A stretch of DNA of 21,507 nt from VGWB01 sp964480945 (GTDB taxonomy: Bacteria; Bacteroidota; Ignavibacteria; UBA10030): positions 1 through 21,507 of the forward strand of contig CAYZRX010000067.1 of NCBI GenBank assembly GCA_964480945.1, given 5' to 3'. Below are positions 1 through 6,553 of this stretch, one piece after another. The translations under genes were made by a program, and so were the position numbers. Each line of letters starts with the position of its first letter. Position 1 is the first letter of the stretch. Under the pieces are notes generated by a model. That model searched no databases. It saw only the letters and a list, made by a program, of their open reading frames with translations, and was not told the DNA's origin.

Positions 1-1
1 C

Positions 2-193
2 AAGGCAGAGCAGACTGTTGCCTTCAAGCCGAAGTTCGCAGCGGCGCTTCCGTACATGGAGGAAGTGGTCCAGTGCAAAAAGGACGATCCGAACATCTGG
101 GAGACACTGGGGCAGATCTACGCTCGCCTGGGTCAGCAGGACAAAGCGATGCAGGCATTCCAACAGGCGGACAAGATCCGCAAAGGCCAGTAG
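2..193 (+). CDS. TPR-repeat protein, C-terminal end (partial)
   Basis: Only the last 63 codons are in the window; the gene begins upstream of base 1. The visible protein reads as a tetratricopeptide repeat: a helix ending in LPYMEEVVQCKKDDPN, then WETLGQIYARLGQQDKAMQA and FQQADKI, which carries the W/L/G/Y/A/F/A pattern of a TPR unit. The reading frame ends in TAG and is followed 40 bases later by a strong intrinsic terminator, so this is the end of its transcript. TPRs are protein-protein interaction scaffolds. Nothing here identifies the partner or location of the protein. Frame choice is supported by the TPR pattern; the other two frames give arginine- and serine-rich strings typical of shadow frames. 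Confidence 0.75.
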   Translation, partial: KAEQTVAFKPKFAAALPYMEEVVQCKKDDPNIWETLGQIYARLGQQDKAMQAFQQADKIRKGQ

Positions 194-232
194 AGGTCCG
201 ACGGGGATTTCTCTCGCGTACGTTATCTGTTG

Positions 233-279
233 TGCCCATCGGCTGGTGGGGTTGCCCTGCCACCGATGGGCATTTCTTT
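233..279 (+). terminator. Intrinsic terminator after the TPR gene
   Basis: A perfect 10-bp stem, TGCCCATCGG (233-242) with CCGATGGGCA (263-272), is extended inward by further G-C and G-T pairs (TGG/CCA and GGG/CCC). It is followed directly by TTTCTTT. This is a classic Rho-independent terminator and separates the TPR gene from the DUF3467 gene. Confidence 0.85.
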
Positions 280-307
280 CAGTCAGCTTTTTTGAGGAGA
301 GGGACGC

Positions 308-637
308 ATGAACGATCAAATGCCGCCGCAAATCAACATCGAGCTTGGGGAGAAGGAGGCGGAGGGAATCTACTCGAATCTTGCCATCATCACTCATTCG
401 CCTGCTGAATTTGTGATCGACTTCACCCGCGTGCTTCCGGGAGTCCCCAAGGCGAAAGTGCACGCCCGCATCGTGATGACCCCGCAGCATACGAAGATGC
501 TCTTGAACGCCCTGAAGGACAACATCGACAAGTTCGAGAAGAAGTTCGGAGAGATCAAGATCGCGGGTGACGCTTCAGGGGGACAGCTCTTTGGCTTCCA
601 GCCGCCGCCAAAGGATGAAAAGTTCCACCAAAGCTGA
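308..637 (+). CDS. DUF3467 family protein
   Basis: A small soluble protein of 109 aa with no signal peptide. It matches the DUF3467 family, short proteins common in Bacteroidota and relatives: a beta-rich start (INIELGEKEAEGIYSNLA), then AEFVIDFTRVLPGVPKAKVHARIVMTP, then the helix MLLNALKDNIDKFEKKFGEI. No catalytic residues are obvious, and the family has no established function that I know of. The start is supported by a purine-rich ribosome binding site (GAGGAGAGGG) 5-6 bases upstream of the ATG. It sits alone between a terminator on its left and the convergent hslU gene on its right, so it is probably monocistronic. No clear promoter is visible in the short stretch after the terminator. 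Confidence 0.85.
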   Translation: MNDQMPPQINIELGEKEAEGIYSNLAIITHSPAEFVIDFTRVLPGVPKAKVHARIVMTPQHTKMLLNALKDNIDKFEKKFGEIKIAGDASGGQLFGFQPPPKDEKFHQS

Positions 638-648
638 AGGATGATCTC

Positions 649-679
649 GCGCCGGAACTTCTGGCGAGCGCGGCGCTTT
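649..679 (+). terminator. Possible weak terminator after DUF3467
   Basis: GCGCCG (649-654) can pair with CGGCGC (671-676), followed by TTTC. Part of the loop can form a competing hairpin (CGCCGG with CTGGCG). The U-tract is short, so this is only a candidate end for the DUF3467 transcript in the gap before the convergent hslU. Confidence 0.3.
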
Positions 680-702
680 CCGTACGACCCATCACCGATC
701 GC

Positions 703-718
703 GGATCCTTCGGGATCC
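703..718. other. GGATCC hairpin with UUCG tetraloop
   Basis: GGATCC (703-708), TTCG (709-712), GGATCC (713-718). On the plus strand this folds into a 6-bp stem capped by the very stable UUCG tetraloop. It lies between the 3' ends of the convergent DUF3467 and hslU genes. There is no U-tract on either side, so termination is not demonstrated. It may protect a 3' end or mark a weak bidirectional stop. Confidence 0.4.
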
Positions 719-749
719 GGGACCGGCCCGCCACGATAGCTTACCTCCT

Positions 750-2144
750 CTACAGAATATACCTGCTCAAATCGCGGTTCTTCACAATCGAGCTCAGTTT
801 CTCCTCCACCATCTGCTTCGTCACGTGAATTGTTGAAGAGGGGAGCGCTTCGGGCGCGTCGAAAAGAAGCTCTTCGAGAAGCGTCGTCAGGATGGTATGC
901 AAGCGACGGGCTCCGATATTCTCAACTTGATCGTTGACCTCGCACGCTACCCGTGCGATTTCCCGGACCGCACCCTCATTGAACTCCAGCTTGATTCCTT
1001 CGGTCTCCAGCAGCGCGACGTACTGTTTGAGGAGGGCGTTGTTCGGGAGCGTCAGGATCTTCACAAAATCTTCCTCAGTCAGGGTCTGGAGCTCGACGCG
1101 AATCGGGAATCGTCCCTGCAGCTCGGGAATCAGGTCGGAGGGCTTCGCGACGTGGAAAGCTCCGGAGGCGATGAAGAGAACATGATCGGTCATCACCATG
1201 CCGTATTTGGTGAGGACGTTGGAACCCTCGACGATGGGAAGGAGATCCCGCTGAACGCCCTCGCGCGAGACATCGGGGCCTGCCGACTGGCCCCGGCTGC
1301 TCGTAATCTTGTCGATTTCGTCGATGAAGACAATGCCGGAGTTCTCGACTCGCTGCAACGCTTCCTTGGTCGCCTTTTCCATGTCAATGAGTTTCTGAGC
1401 CTCCTCTTGCGTCAGGAGCAGCCTGGCTTCGGCAACCGTAAGCTTCCGTTGTTTGTTCTTCTTCGGAAAGATATTCCCCAGCATATCCTGAACGTTGATG
1501 CCCATTTCCTCCAGGCTTACAGGTCCCATTACCTGCATCAGGGGCATCTGGGGAACAGCGATATCGACCTCAATCGTGCGGTCGTCGAGCTGACCCGAGC
1601 GGAGCTTCTCACGAAAACGCTGGCGCGTTCGCTCGTTCTCCTCCTCCTGGCTTGCGGCGGATTCGGGTGAGTCGTTTGGATGGTGGCGACGGAGTGGTGG
1701 GACAAGGATATCCAGAATTCGCTCCTCCGCGAGCTCCTCCGCCTTGTGTTGCACCTCCGCGGTCTTTTCCGCTTTCACCATATTGATCGCAATTTCAGTG
1801 AGATCCCGGATCATCGATTCCACATCGCGTCCGACATAACCGACCTCGGTGAATTTCGATGCCTCGACCTTGAGGAAGGGTGCGTGGGCGAGTTTGGCAA
1901 GCCGCCGAGCAATCTCTGTCTTCCCGACACCCGTCGGGCCGATCAGGATAATGTTGTTCGGCATGATCTCTTCGCGCAGGCTCTCGGGCACCTGCAGCCG
2001 GCGCCAACGGTTGCGCAGCGCAATCGCAACGGATTTTTTGGCGTTCTGCTGCCCGATGATGTACTCGTCGAGCTCCTTGACGATCTCGCGCGGCGTGAGC
2101 TCGTGCGCCGCTTCGTACTTCAACTTCTTCACTCCTGCCATCAT
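750..2144 (-). CDS. hslU: ATP-dependent protease ATPase subunit HslU (ClpY)
   Basis: AAA+ unfoldase of the cytoplasmic HslUV protease; it recognises, unfolds and threads substrates into the HslV peptidase. Visible hallmarks on a 464-aa protein are: N-terminal LTPREIVKELDEYIIGQ; Walker A GPTGVGKT (69-76); pore loop GYVG (102-105); the HslU-specific I domain (about 110-245) with a charged, poorly conserved insert; Walker B IVFIDE (271-276); the ELQGRFPIRVEL arginine/sensor region; and the C-terminal tail DLSRYIL, which docks into HslV. The frame stays open upstream into hslV, but homology begins at the MMAGVKKLKYEAAHELTPRE region. The ATG chosen starts one base after the hslV stop, implying translational coupling. 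HslU proteins are usually about 440-465 aa, so this is full length. Confidence 0.96.
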   Translation of the reverse strand: MMAGVKKLKYEAAHELTPREIVKELDEYIIGQQNAKKSVAIALRNRWRRLQVPESLREEIMPNNIILIGPTGVGKTEIARRLAKLAHAPFLKVEASKFTEVGYVGRDVESMIRDLTEIAINMVKAEKTAEVQHKAEELAEERILDILVPPLRRHHPNDSPESAASQEEENERTRQRFREKLRSGQLDDRTIEVDIAVPQMPLMQVMGPVSLEEMGINVQDMLGNIFPKKNKQRKLTVAEARLLLTQEEAQKLIDMEKATKEALQRVENSGIVFIDEIDKITSSRGQSAGPDVSREGVQRDLLPIVEGSNVLTKYGMVMTDHVLFIASGAFHVAKPSDLIPELQGRFPIRVELQTLTEEDFVKILTLPNNALLKQYVALLETEGIKLEFNEGAVREIARVACEVNDQVENIGARRLHTILTTLLEELLFDAPEALPSSTIHVTKQMVEEKLSSIVKNRDLSRYIL

Positions 2145-2145
2145 C

Positions 2146-2682
2146 CTAAAGTTCTTCGATAGTGATATTACGATTGGTGTAGATGCAAATATCCGCCGCC
2201 GTCTCGAGCGATTCGCGGACGATCTCCTTTGCCCCCAGCTTCGTGTGCCTGAGCAGCATCCGTGCCGCGGCAAGCGCATACATACCGCCGGACCCGATCG
2301 CGATAACGCCGTCGTCAGGCTCGATGACCTCACCGGTTCCTGAGATCACGAGAGAGTGCTCCTTATCCATCACCGCGAGGAGCGCTTCGAGCTGGCGGAG
2401 ATACTTGTCGGTTCGCCAGAGCTTTGCAAGCTCAACGGCGGCGCGAACGAGCTGTCCCTGGTATTGGTCCAGCTTTTCCTCAAACCGGTCCAGAAGGCTG
2501 AGGGCGTCGGCCGCGCTCCCGGCAAATCCGACGAGCACGGCGCCGTTGCGGAGCCTGCGGATCTTGTTTGCCTGGTGCTTCATCACGGTGGAACCGATCG
2601 TCACCTGACCGTCCCCGCCGATGGCAGCCTTGCCGTCCCGGCGAACTCCGATGATCGTTGTGGCACGAATTTGTTCACTCAT
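2146..2682 (-). CDS. hslV: ATP-dependent protease proteolytic subunit HslV (ClpQ)
   Basis: Threonine peptidase of the HslUV complex, related to the proteasome beta subunit. The 178-aa protein starts MSEQIRA followed by TTIIGVRR, so autocleavage of a 7-residue propeptide would expose the catalytic Thr (T8, mature T1). The GGDGQVT motif follows, and the lysine at mature position 33 (in KHQANKIRR) matches the conserved active-site lysine. The IGSGGMYALAAA segment holds the conserved serine and helix. No convincing Shine-Dalgarno is visible before the ATG. The gene lies 25 bases after the rpoN stop and is coupled to hslU downstream, so it is probably expressed in a DUF3109-rpoN-hslV-hslU transcript. 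Length and motifs are normal for the family. Confidence 0.96.
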   Translation of the reverse strand: MSEQIRATTIIGVRRDGKAAIGGDGQVTIGSTVMKHQANKIRRLRNGAVLVGFAGSAADALSLLDRFEEKLDQYQGQLVRAAVELAKLWRTDKYLRQLEALLAVMDKEHSLVISGTGEVIEPDDGVIAIGSGGMYALAAARMLLRHTKLGAKEIVRESLETAADICIYTNRNITIEEL

Positions 2683-2707
2683 GGCAGCATGGGTCCATAG
2701 ATGCAGG

Positions 2708-4153
2708 TCAAATCTTCTTTCGCAGCCGCGCGATCGGGATGGCGAGCTGCTCGCGGTACTTGGCGACCGTCCGGCGAGCGATCTTCACCCCTTCGGAACC
2801 GATCATCGCTGCGATCTTGTCGTCGTTCAGCGGCTTTTTCGGGTCCTCGGTCGAGATGATCTCCTTGATCTTCTGCTTGATCATCCGGTTTGAGACATCC
2901 TCCCCGGACTCCGTCTCGAGCCCGGAGGTGAAGAAGTTCTTCAGAGAGTGCACGCCGAATTCGGTCTGAACATACTTGCTGTTCACAACGCGGCTGATGG
3001 TCGAGATATCGACACCGACGACCTCTGCGATGTCCTTATAGATCATCGGCTTCAGTACTTCCCCCTCCTCAAACCATTGGCGCTGGCGGTCCACGATGGC
3101 CCGCATGACCTTGAGGAGCGTCTCCCGCCGCTGGTGGATCGAGGCGATAAACCACTTTGCCGCTTCAAACTTCTGCTTGATAAAATCCTTTGCTTCTTTT
3201 GGCGCCTTCTTTCCCTTTGGAGCGACCATATCACGGTAGGCTTTGTTGATGCGGAGGGTGGGAAGGTTCCGGTCGTTGAGCGTGATGAGGAACTCGCCGT
3301 CGTCGTTCTCTACGATGAAGTCCGGCGTGATGTAGTTCTCCTGCGCAGAGAATTCCCCCTCCCCCGGCTTCGGGTTGAGGTGCTGAATCAGCTCAATGAC
3401 CTTCTTGAGGGTCTCCATACCGATATGCAGGCTGTTCGCGAGGCTGTCGAACCGCTTCAGCTTCAAGTCTTCGAAGTGCTCCTCAAGGATCTTCAGGGCA
3501 AGCTCCTTGATGAGGGGCTCGAATTTTCCGGCTCTGACTTGCGCGATCAGACATTCCTGTAGCGAGCGGGCTGCAATCCCCGGGGGGTCGAGAAGCTGGA
3601 TCTGCTTGACCACGGCCTCGGCCTTCTCGGGCGTGATCTCCAACCCGAAACTGAGGTTGAGATCTTGGACGATGAGCGCGAGCTCGCGCCTCAGGTAGCC
3701 ATCCTCGTCGACGTTGCCGATGATCTCCTCCGCGATCAGGAAATCCATGTCGTCGCCGCACTGCAGCTGATATTGACTCAGCAGCCGCTCGGACATAGGG
3801 ACGCTTGCAGCTTGCGGACGCTCGTATTCCTCCTCATCATCCTGCACCCGTCGTGTCTCAGGGCTCTTGTAGCCGGCGAGGTCGTCGTTCAGATAATCCT
3901 CAAGCGTGTACGAATCATCTGTTTGGCCGTCCGTCTTCTCTTCGTCGGCCACTTCCGCGGTCGCTTCCTCTGGCTCCGCTTGCTCCGGGGTTTGCTCCAT
4001 CTCGTCGGTCAGCTCGAGCAGCGGATTCAGTTCGAGCTCCGTCTTGATGCGCTGCTCGAGCGCCAGGTTGGGAAGCTGGAGGAGCTTGAGATATTGGACC
4101 TGCTGCGGCGTGAGCCGGAGCCCTAACCGCATCTGTTGCGACAGATTGATCAT
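2708..4153 (-). CDS. rpoN: RNA polymerase sigma-54 factor RpoN
   Basis: Alternative sigma factor recognising -24/-12 promoters and requiring an AAA+ enhancer-binding activator. The 481-aa protein has the full architecture. The N-terminal activator-interacting region carries QQMRLGLRLTPQQVQYLKLL and LELNPLLE. An acidic, low-complexity region spans about 50-110, and the core-binding domain about 120-300. The HTH segment is IYKDIAEVVGVDISTISRVV. The diagnostic RpoN box ARRTVAKYRE lies at 459-468, near the C-terminus. The start codon overlaps the stop of the upstream DUF3109 gene in an ATGA, so the two are translationally coupled. No enhancer-binding protein or obvious -24/-12 promoter was noticed in this window, so its targets lie elsewhere. 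Confidence 0.97.
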   Translation of the reverse strand: MINLSQQMRLGLRLTPQQVQYLKLLQLPNLALEQRIKTELELNPLLELTDEMEQTPEQAEPEEATAEVADEEKTDGQTDDSYTLEDYLNDDLAGYKSPETRRVQDDEEEYERPQAASVPMSERLLSQYQLQCGDDMDFLIAEEIIGNVDEDGYLRRELALIVQDLNLSFGLEITPEKAEAVVKQIQLLDPPGIAARSLQECLIAQVRAGKFEPLIKELALKILEEHFEDLKLKRFDSLANSLHIGMETLKKVIELIQHLNPKPGEGEFSAQENYITPDFIVENDDGEFLITLNDRNLPTLRINKAYRDMVAPKGKKAPKEAKDFIKQKFEAAKWFIASIHQRRETLLKVMRAIVDRQRQWFEEGEVLKPMIYKDIAEVVGVDISTISRVVNSKYVQTEFGVHSLKNFFTSGLETESGEDVSNRMIKQKIKEIISTEDPKKPLNDDKIAAMIGSEGVKIARRTVAKYREQLAIPIARLRKKI

Positions 4154-4752
4154 GCTTCCGATCTTTGTTCTAGCACGCTTCCCCTACGTTTATCCGTCTC
4201 CTTCTTTCCCCTGCAGTACTCAAGGAACTCTGCATACCATTCTTCACCGTAGGCACGGATGAGAGGCGACTTGAGAAAGTCGACGAGAGGGATCTTTTCC
4301 CGTTCCCCTCGCTCCAGAGCAGGCTCGCATTGTGAGATATGCTCGTACCGCAGCCGCTCCGGCAAACCTGTCTCGACCCGAATGGGAAACAGATGGCAGG
4401 AAATCGGTTTCCTCCAGGAAATTTCGTCACCTAAGAACCCTTTTTCAAATGCGCATTTCGCGATGCCGTCCTCGAATATGACAAATACGCAAGCTCGCCC
4501 TTCGACGACCTGGGTTGCGTGATCCCCCCTTCTTCCCTGAAAGAGTCCCCGTTCTTCGATCACGTCCCGGTGGCCGTAGCTGAGATATTTCCTGATGACA
4601 GGGTATGCCTTTTCGATCTCTTCGAGTTCGCTGTCCAGGAGGGGCGCGCCCCGGTAGCCGGGCATGGTGCAGCAAGCGCCTTTGCACTTGGCAAGGTCGC
4701 AGGCGAACCGGACCCCGGGAATCTGGCCGTCGATGAGCGTCTTCCCGATCAC
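4150..4752 (-). CDS. DUF3109 family cysteine-rich protein
   Basis: A 200-aa cytoplasmic protein rich in conserved cysteines, matching DUF3109, a family of unknown function seen in Bacteroidota and relatives. Cysteines occur at 18, 23, 27 and 28 (CDLAKCKGACC), then 88, 100, 119 (KPISCHLFPIR) and 142. The spacing resembles the CxxxCxxCC (YkgJ-like) metal-binding families, so an iron-sulfur cluster or zinc is likely but not shown. The start is a GTG, supported by AAAGGA six bases upstream; no ATG upstream fits better. It is the first gene of the minus-strand cluster and its stop overlaps the rpoN start. The C-terminal tail (RGKKETDKRRGSVLEQRSEA) is charged and probably disordered. Confidence 0.85.
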   Translation of the reverse strand: MIGKTLIDGQIPGVRFACDLAKCKGACCTMPGYRGAPLLDSELEEIEKAYPVIRKYLSYGHRDVIEERGLFQGRRGDHATQVVEGRACVFVIFEDGIAKCAFEKGFLGDEISWRKPISCHLFPIRVETGLPERLRYEHISQCEPALERGEREKIPLVDFLKSPLIRAYGEEWYAEFLEYCRGKKETDKRRGSVLEQRSEA

Positions 4753-4807
4753 GACCGTCCTTTAGAGTATGTATGGACCCATTCTCATCATTGCGCTCTC
4801 GCTCTAG

Positions 4808-4832
4808 AGTATAATCATTTTTCGAGAAAAAT
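4808..4832 (-). promoter_or_regulatory. Possible promoter and inverted repeat upstream of DUF3109-rpoN
   Basis: On the minus strand TATACT (4808-4813) could serve as a -10 box for the DUF3109-rpoN-hslV-hslU cluster. It lies beside an inverted repeat, ATTTTT (4817-4822) and AAAAAT (4827-4832), which could be an operator. No good -35 hexamer is present. TATAAT on the plus strand overlaps the same site (4810-4815). Confidence 0.3.
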
Positions 4833-4903
4833 CATAGGTAGAGGAGGTCCGGCGCTCTTTCCCACTCTTGCTTTTACCGCAGAATTCTTCCAAGTTGATC
4901 CCA

Positions 4904-4931
4904 CAACCTTTCTCCGATGCCGAGGTCTAAT
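4904..4931 (+). promoter_or_regulatory. ECF-type promoter P1 (sigma-1 gene)
   Basis: CAACC (4904-4908), a 16-base spacer, GTCTAAT (4925-4931). The same two boxes occur upstream of three other units in this window with a 17-base spacer. The form fits ECF promoters (AAC at -35, CGTC-like at -10). The spacer ends CCGAG, almost the same as in P4. The in-frame ATG at 4935 falls where transcription would be expected to start. Confidence 0.7.
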
Positions 4932-4934
4932 CCT

Positions 4935-5537
4935 ATGTCTGACAAGACGCTTTCAACTGGTTCAGAAGGAATGCAGGATTTGGATTTGATCCAAAAAGCG
5001 AAGCGGGGGGATATGGCCGCATTTGAGCAGCTCGTGTACCGGTACGACAAGCAGGTGTTATCGATCGCGGCGAGGTACGTGCAGAGTTCGGAGGACGCGA
5101 AAGATATCTATCAGGAAGTCTTCATGCGGGTCTACCGATCTCTGCCGAAGTTCCAGCTCCGGAGCCAGTTCTCGACGTGGTTGTTTCGCATCACGACGAA
5201 CGTTTGTCTCTCGCATCGCTCACGGCGCAAACGACATACGCATACCTCGCTGGACCAGGATTCGTCGGACGAGCATGCGTACTCGCTTTCGGAGACTCTG
5301 AAGGATGGCACGTCGACAGACAGCACAGCCGAATCTTCAGAGGCGGCTCTTCACTTGCATCAAGCGGTCGAGAGGTTGTCGCCGAAGCAGAAGATGGTCT
5401 TCACGCTGAAACACTACGAGGGATACAAGATTCGGGAGATCGCGGGGATGTTGGGATGCACCGAGGGAACAGTGAAGAGATATTTGTTTACGGCGACGGA
5501 GAAGATCAGAAAAGAACTGAAAGATTTCTATAACTAG
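4935..5537 (+). CDS. ECF-family RNA polymerase sigma factor (sigma-1)
   Basis: Extracytoplasmic-function sigma factor, 200 aa from this start. Region 2 spans about 29-100: GDMAAFEQLVYRYD, then DAKDIYQEVFMRVYRSL, then FSTWLFRITTNVCLSH for -10 recognition and melting. A Ser/Thr/Asp-rich linker covers about 101-138. Region 4 spans about 141-196: LSPKQKMVF, YKIREIAGMLGCTEGTVKRY, the -35-binding HTH. The upstream in-frame ATG at 4917 lies within promoter P1 and would not be transcribed from it. The ATG at 4935 sits at the expected transcript start and may be leaderless. The ATG at 4971 gives the most typical ECF N-terminus (MQDLDLIQKAKRGD) but its AGAAGGA is almost adjacent. The next gene, 47 bases on, is a zf-HC2 anti-sigma. 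The promoter suggests autoregulation. Confidence 0.92.
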   Translation: MSDKTLSTGSEGMQDLDLIQKAKRGDMAAFEQLVYRYDKQVLSIAARYVQSSEDAKDIYQEVFMRVYRSLPKFQLRSQFSTWLFRITTNVCLSHRSRRKRHTHTSLDQDSSDEHAYSLSETLKDGTSTDSTAESSEAALHLHQAVERLSPKQKMVFTLKHYEGYKIREIAGMLGCTEGTVKRYLFTATEKIRKELKDFYN

Positions 5538-5584
5538 TCCTGCAGGATGTAGGAGTTCGGTTTCGACCACGTGAGGATGACGTC

Positions 5585-6553
5585 ATGAACCACAAAGAAT
5601 ATAGAGAGATGCTCCACCTCTCCTTCGTTTCCGAACTGGGAGATGAAGAGCAGGCGGTGCTCGCCGGGCACCTCGAGACCTGCGAAAGCTGCCGTCGGGA
5701 ACGCGGAGAACTCGAGAAACTCCACGGCCTTCTGAGCCTGCCGGGTACGTCCGACGTGCCGAGCGATGAGTTGTTGGAAGATGCCCGTCGGGAGCTGCGC
5801 GTTTCGCTGCGGCTGGAGCGATCGCGACGTTCGCTTTGGGACCGTGTGCTCGAATGGATCGATGCGTCCACCTCACCGGGTGTTCGTCTGGCCTTTGGCG
5901 GGGCGGCGATGCTCCTCGTTGGGATGGGCCTCAGCTACGCGCTCTTTATGCGGCCCGGCCCGGTCAGTCAATCGAGCGAGGTGCCCACGCTTGCCGCTCT
6001 TGCCTCCGAGCGGGGAGAGATGCGGGTGGCGAACCTGCACTTCATTAGCCAGGATGCGGAAAGTCAGCAAGTCGATTTCACGTTCGAGATGGTGACGCCC
6101 GTTCATGTGAGGGGGAGCGTCAATGACCTTGCTGTGCAGAAAGTTCTGGCGCAGGCCCTTCTGAACGATCAGAATCCCGGTGCGCGGCTGAAGATGGTGA
6201 GCACGCTTGCCAGCCAGGTCGAGCAGACGAAGCTGCCCGACACGGAAATCAAGACGGCACTGATCCAGGCGCTCAAGAGTGATGTCAACGTCGGAGTGCG
6301 AAAGGAAGCGCTGACGACGCTGGAGAAGCTTCCTCTGGACCAGGATATCAAGGAGGCCTTCCTCTTCGTGCTGAAACACGAAACAAATCCCGCCATGCGC
6401 ATCGAGGTAATTAATTATCTCGAGAAACCGGTCCTTGACGGTCAATGGACAGGCAAGGATATCCTCGATGTGTTAAGAGAGAAAATGCAGTCGGACGACA
6501 ACAACTACATCCGTAATCGTGCAAGAAACGTTCTACAGGAGGTTAAACAATGA
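5585..6553 (+). CDS. zf-HC2 anti-sigma factor with periplasmic HEAT-repeat domain
   Basis: Predicted membrane anti-sigma factor for sigma-1, 322 aa. The cytoplasmic N-terminus has the zinc-binding H29-x3-C33-x2-C36 motif (GHLETCESC). One membrane helix lies at about 101-122 (LAFGGAAMLLVGMGLSYALF). Outside it come a possibly beta-rich stretch (about 145-178) and then four HEAT-like helical units (about 180-322) with the pattern ND-NPGARLKMVSTL, SDVNVGVRKEALTTL, ETNPAMRIEVINYL, DDNNYIRNRARNVL. HEAT repeats bind proteins, so this half may sense or dock envelope proteins; that is inference. GAGG lies about 8 bases before the ATG. The stop overlaps the DUF4097 start in ATGA. A HEAT domain fused to a zf-HC2 anti-sigma is not the common arrangement. 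Confidence 0.88.
   Translation: MNHKEYREMLHLSFVSELGDEEQAVLAGHLETCESCRRERGELEKLHGLLSLPGTSDVPSDELLEDARRELRVSLRLERSRRSLWDRVLEWIDASTSPGVRLAFGGAAMLLVGMGLSYALFMRPGPVSQSSEVPTLAALASERGEMRVANLHFISQDAESQQVDFTFEMVTPVHVRGSVNDLAVQKVLAQALLNDQNPGARLKMVSTLASQVEQTKLPDTEIKTALIQALKSDVNVGVRKEALTTLEKLPLDQDIKEAFLFVLKHETNPAMRIEVINYLEKPVLDGQWTGKDILDVLREKMQSDDNNYIRNRARNVLQEVKQ

Noticed and set aside
897..1670. Plus-strand open frame (257 codons) opposite hslU
   Set aside because: It is antisense to the strongly conserved AAA+ gene and has no domain or ribosome binding site; it is a shadow.
2145..2333. N-terminal extension of hslU by 63 codons into hslV
   Set aside because: The extra residues are arginine- and serine-rich, match no HslU, and overlap hslV in another frame. 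The family N-terminus starts at the ATG after the hslV stop.
4810..4815. Perfect TATAAT on the plus strand upstream of sigma-1
   Set aside because: No -35 hexamer at a suitable distance; the downstream CAACC/GTCTAAT promoter explains sigma-1 better. It may simply overlap the minus-strand -10.
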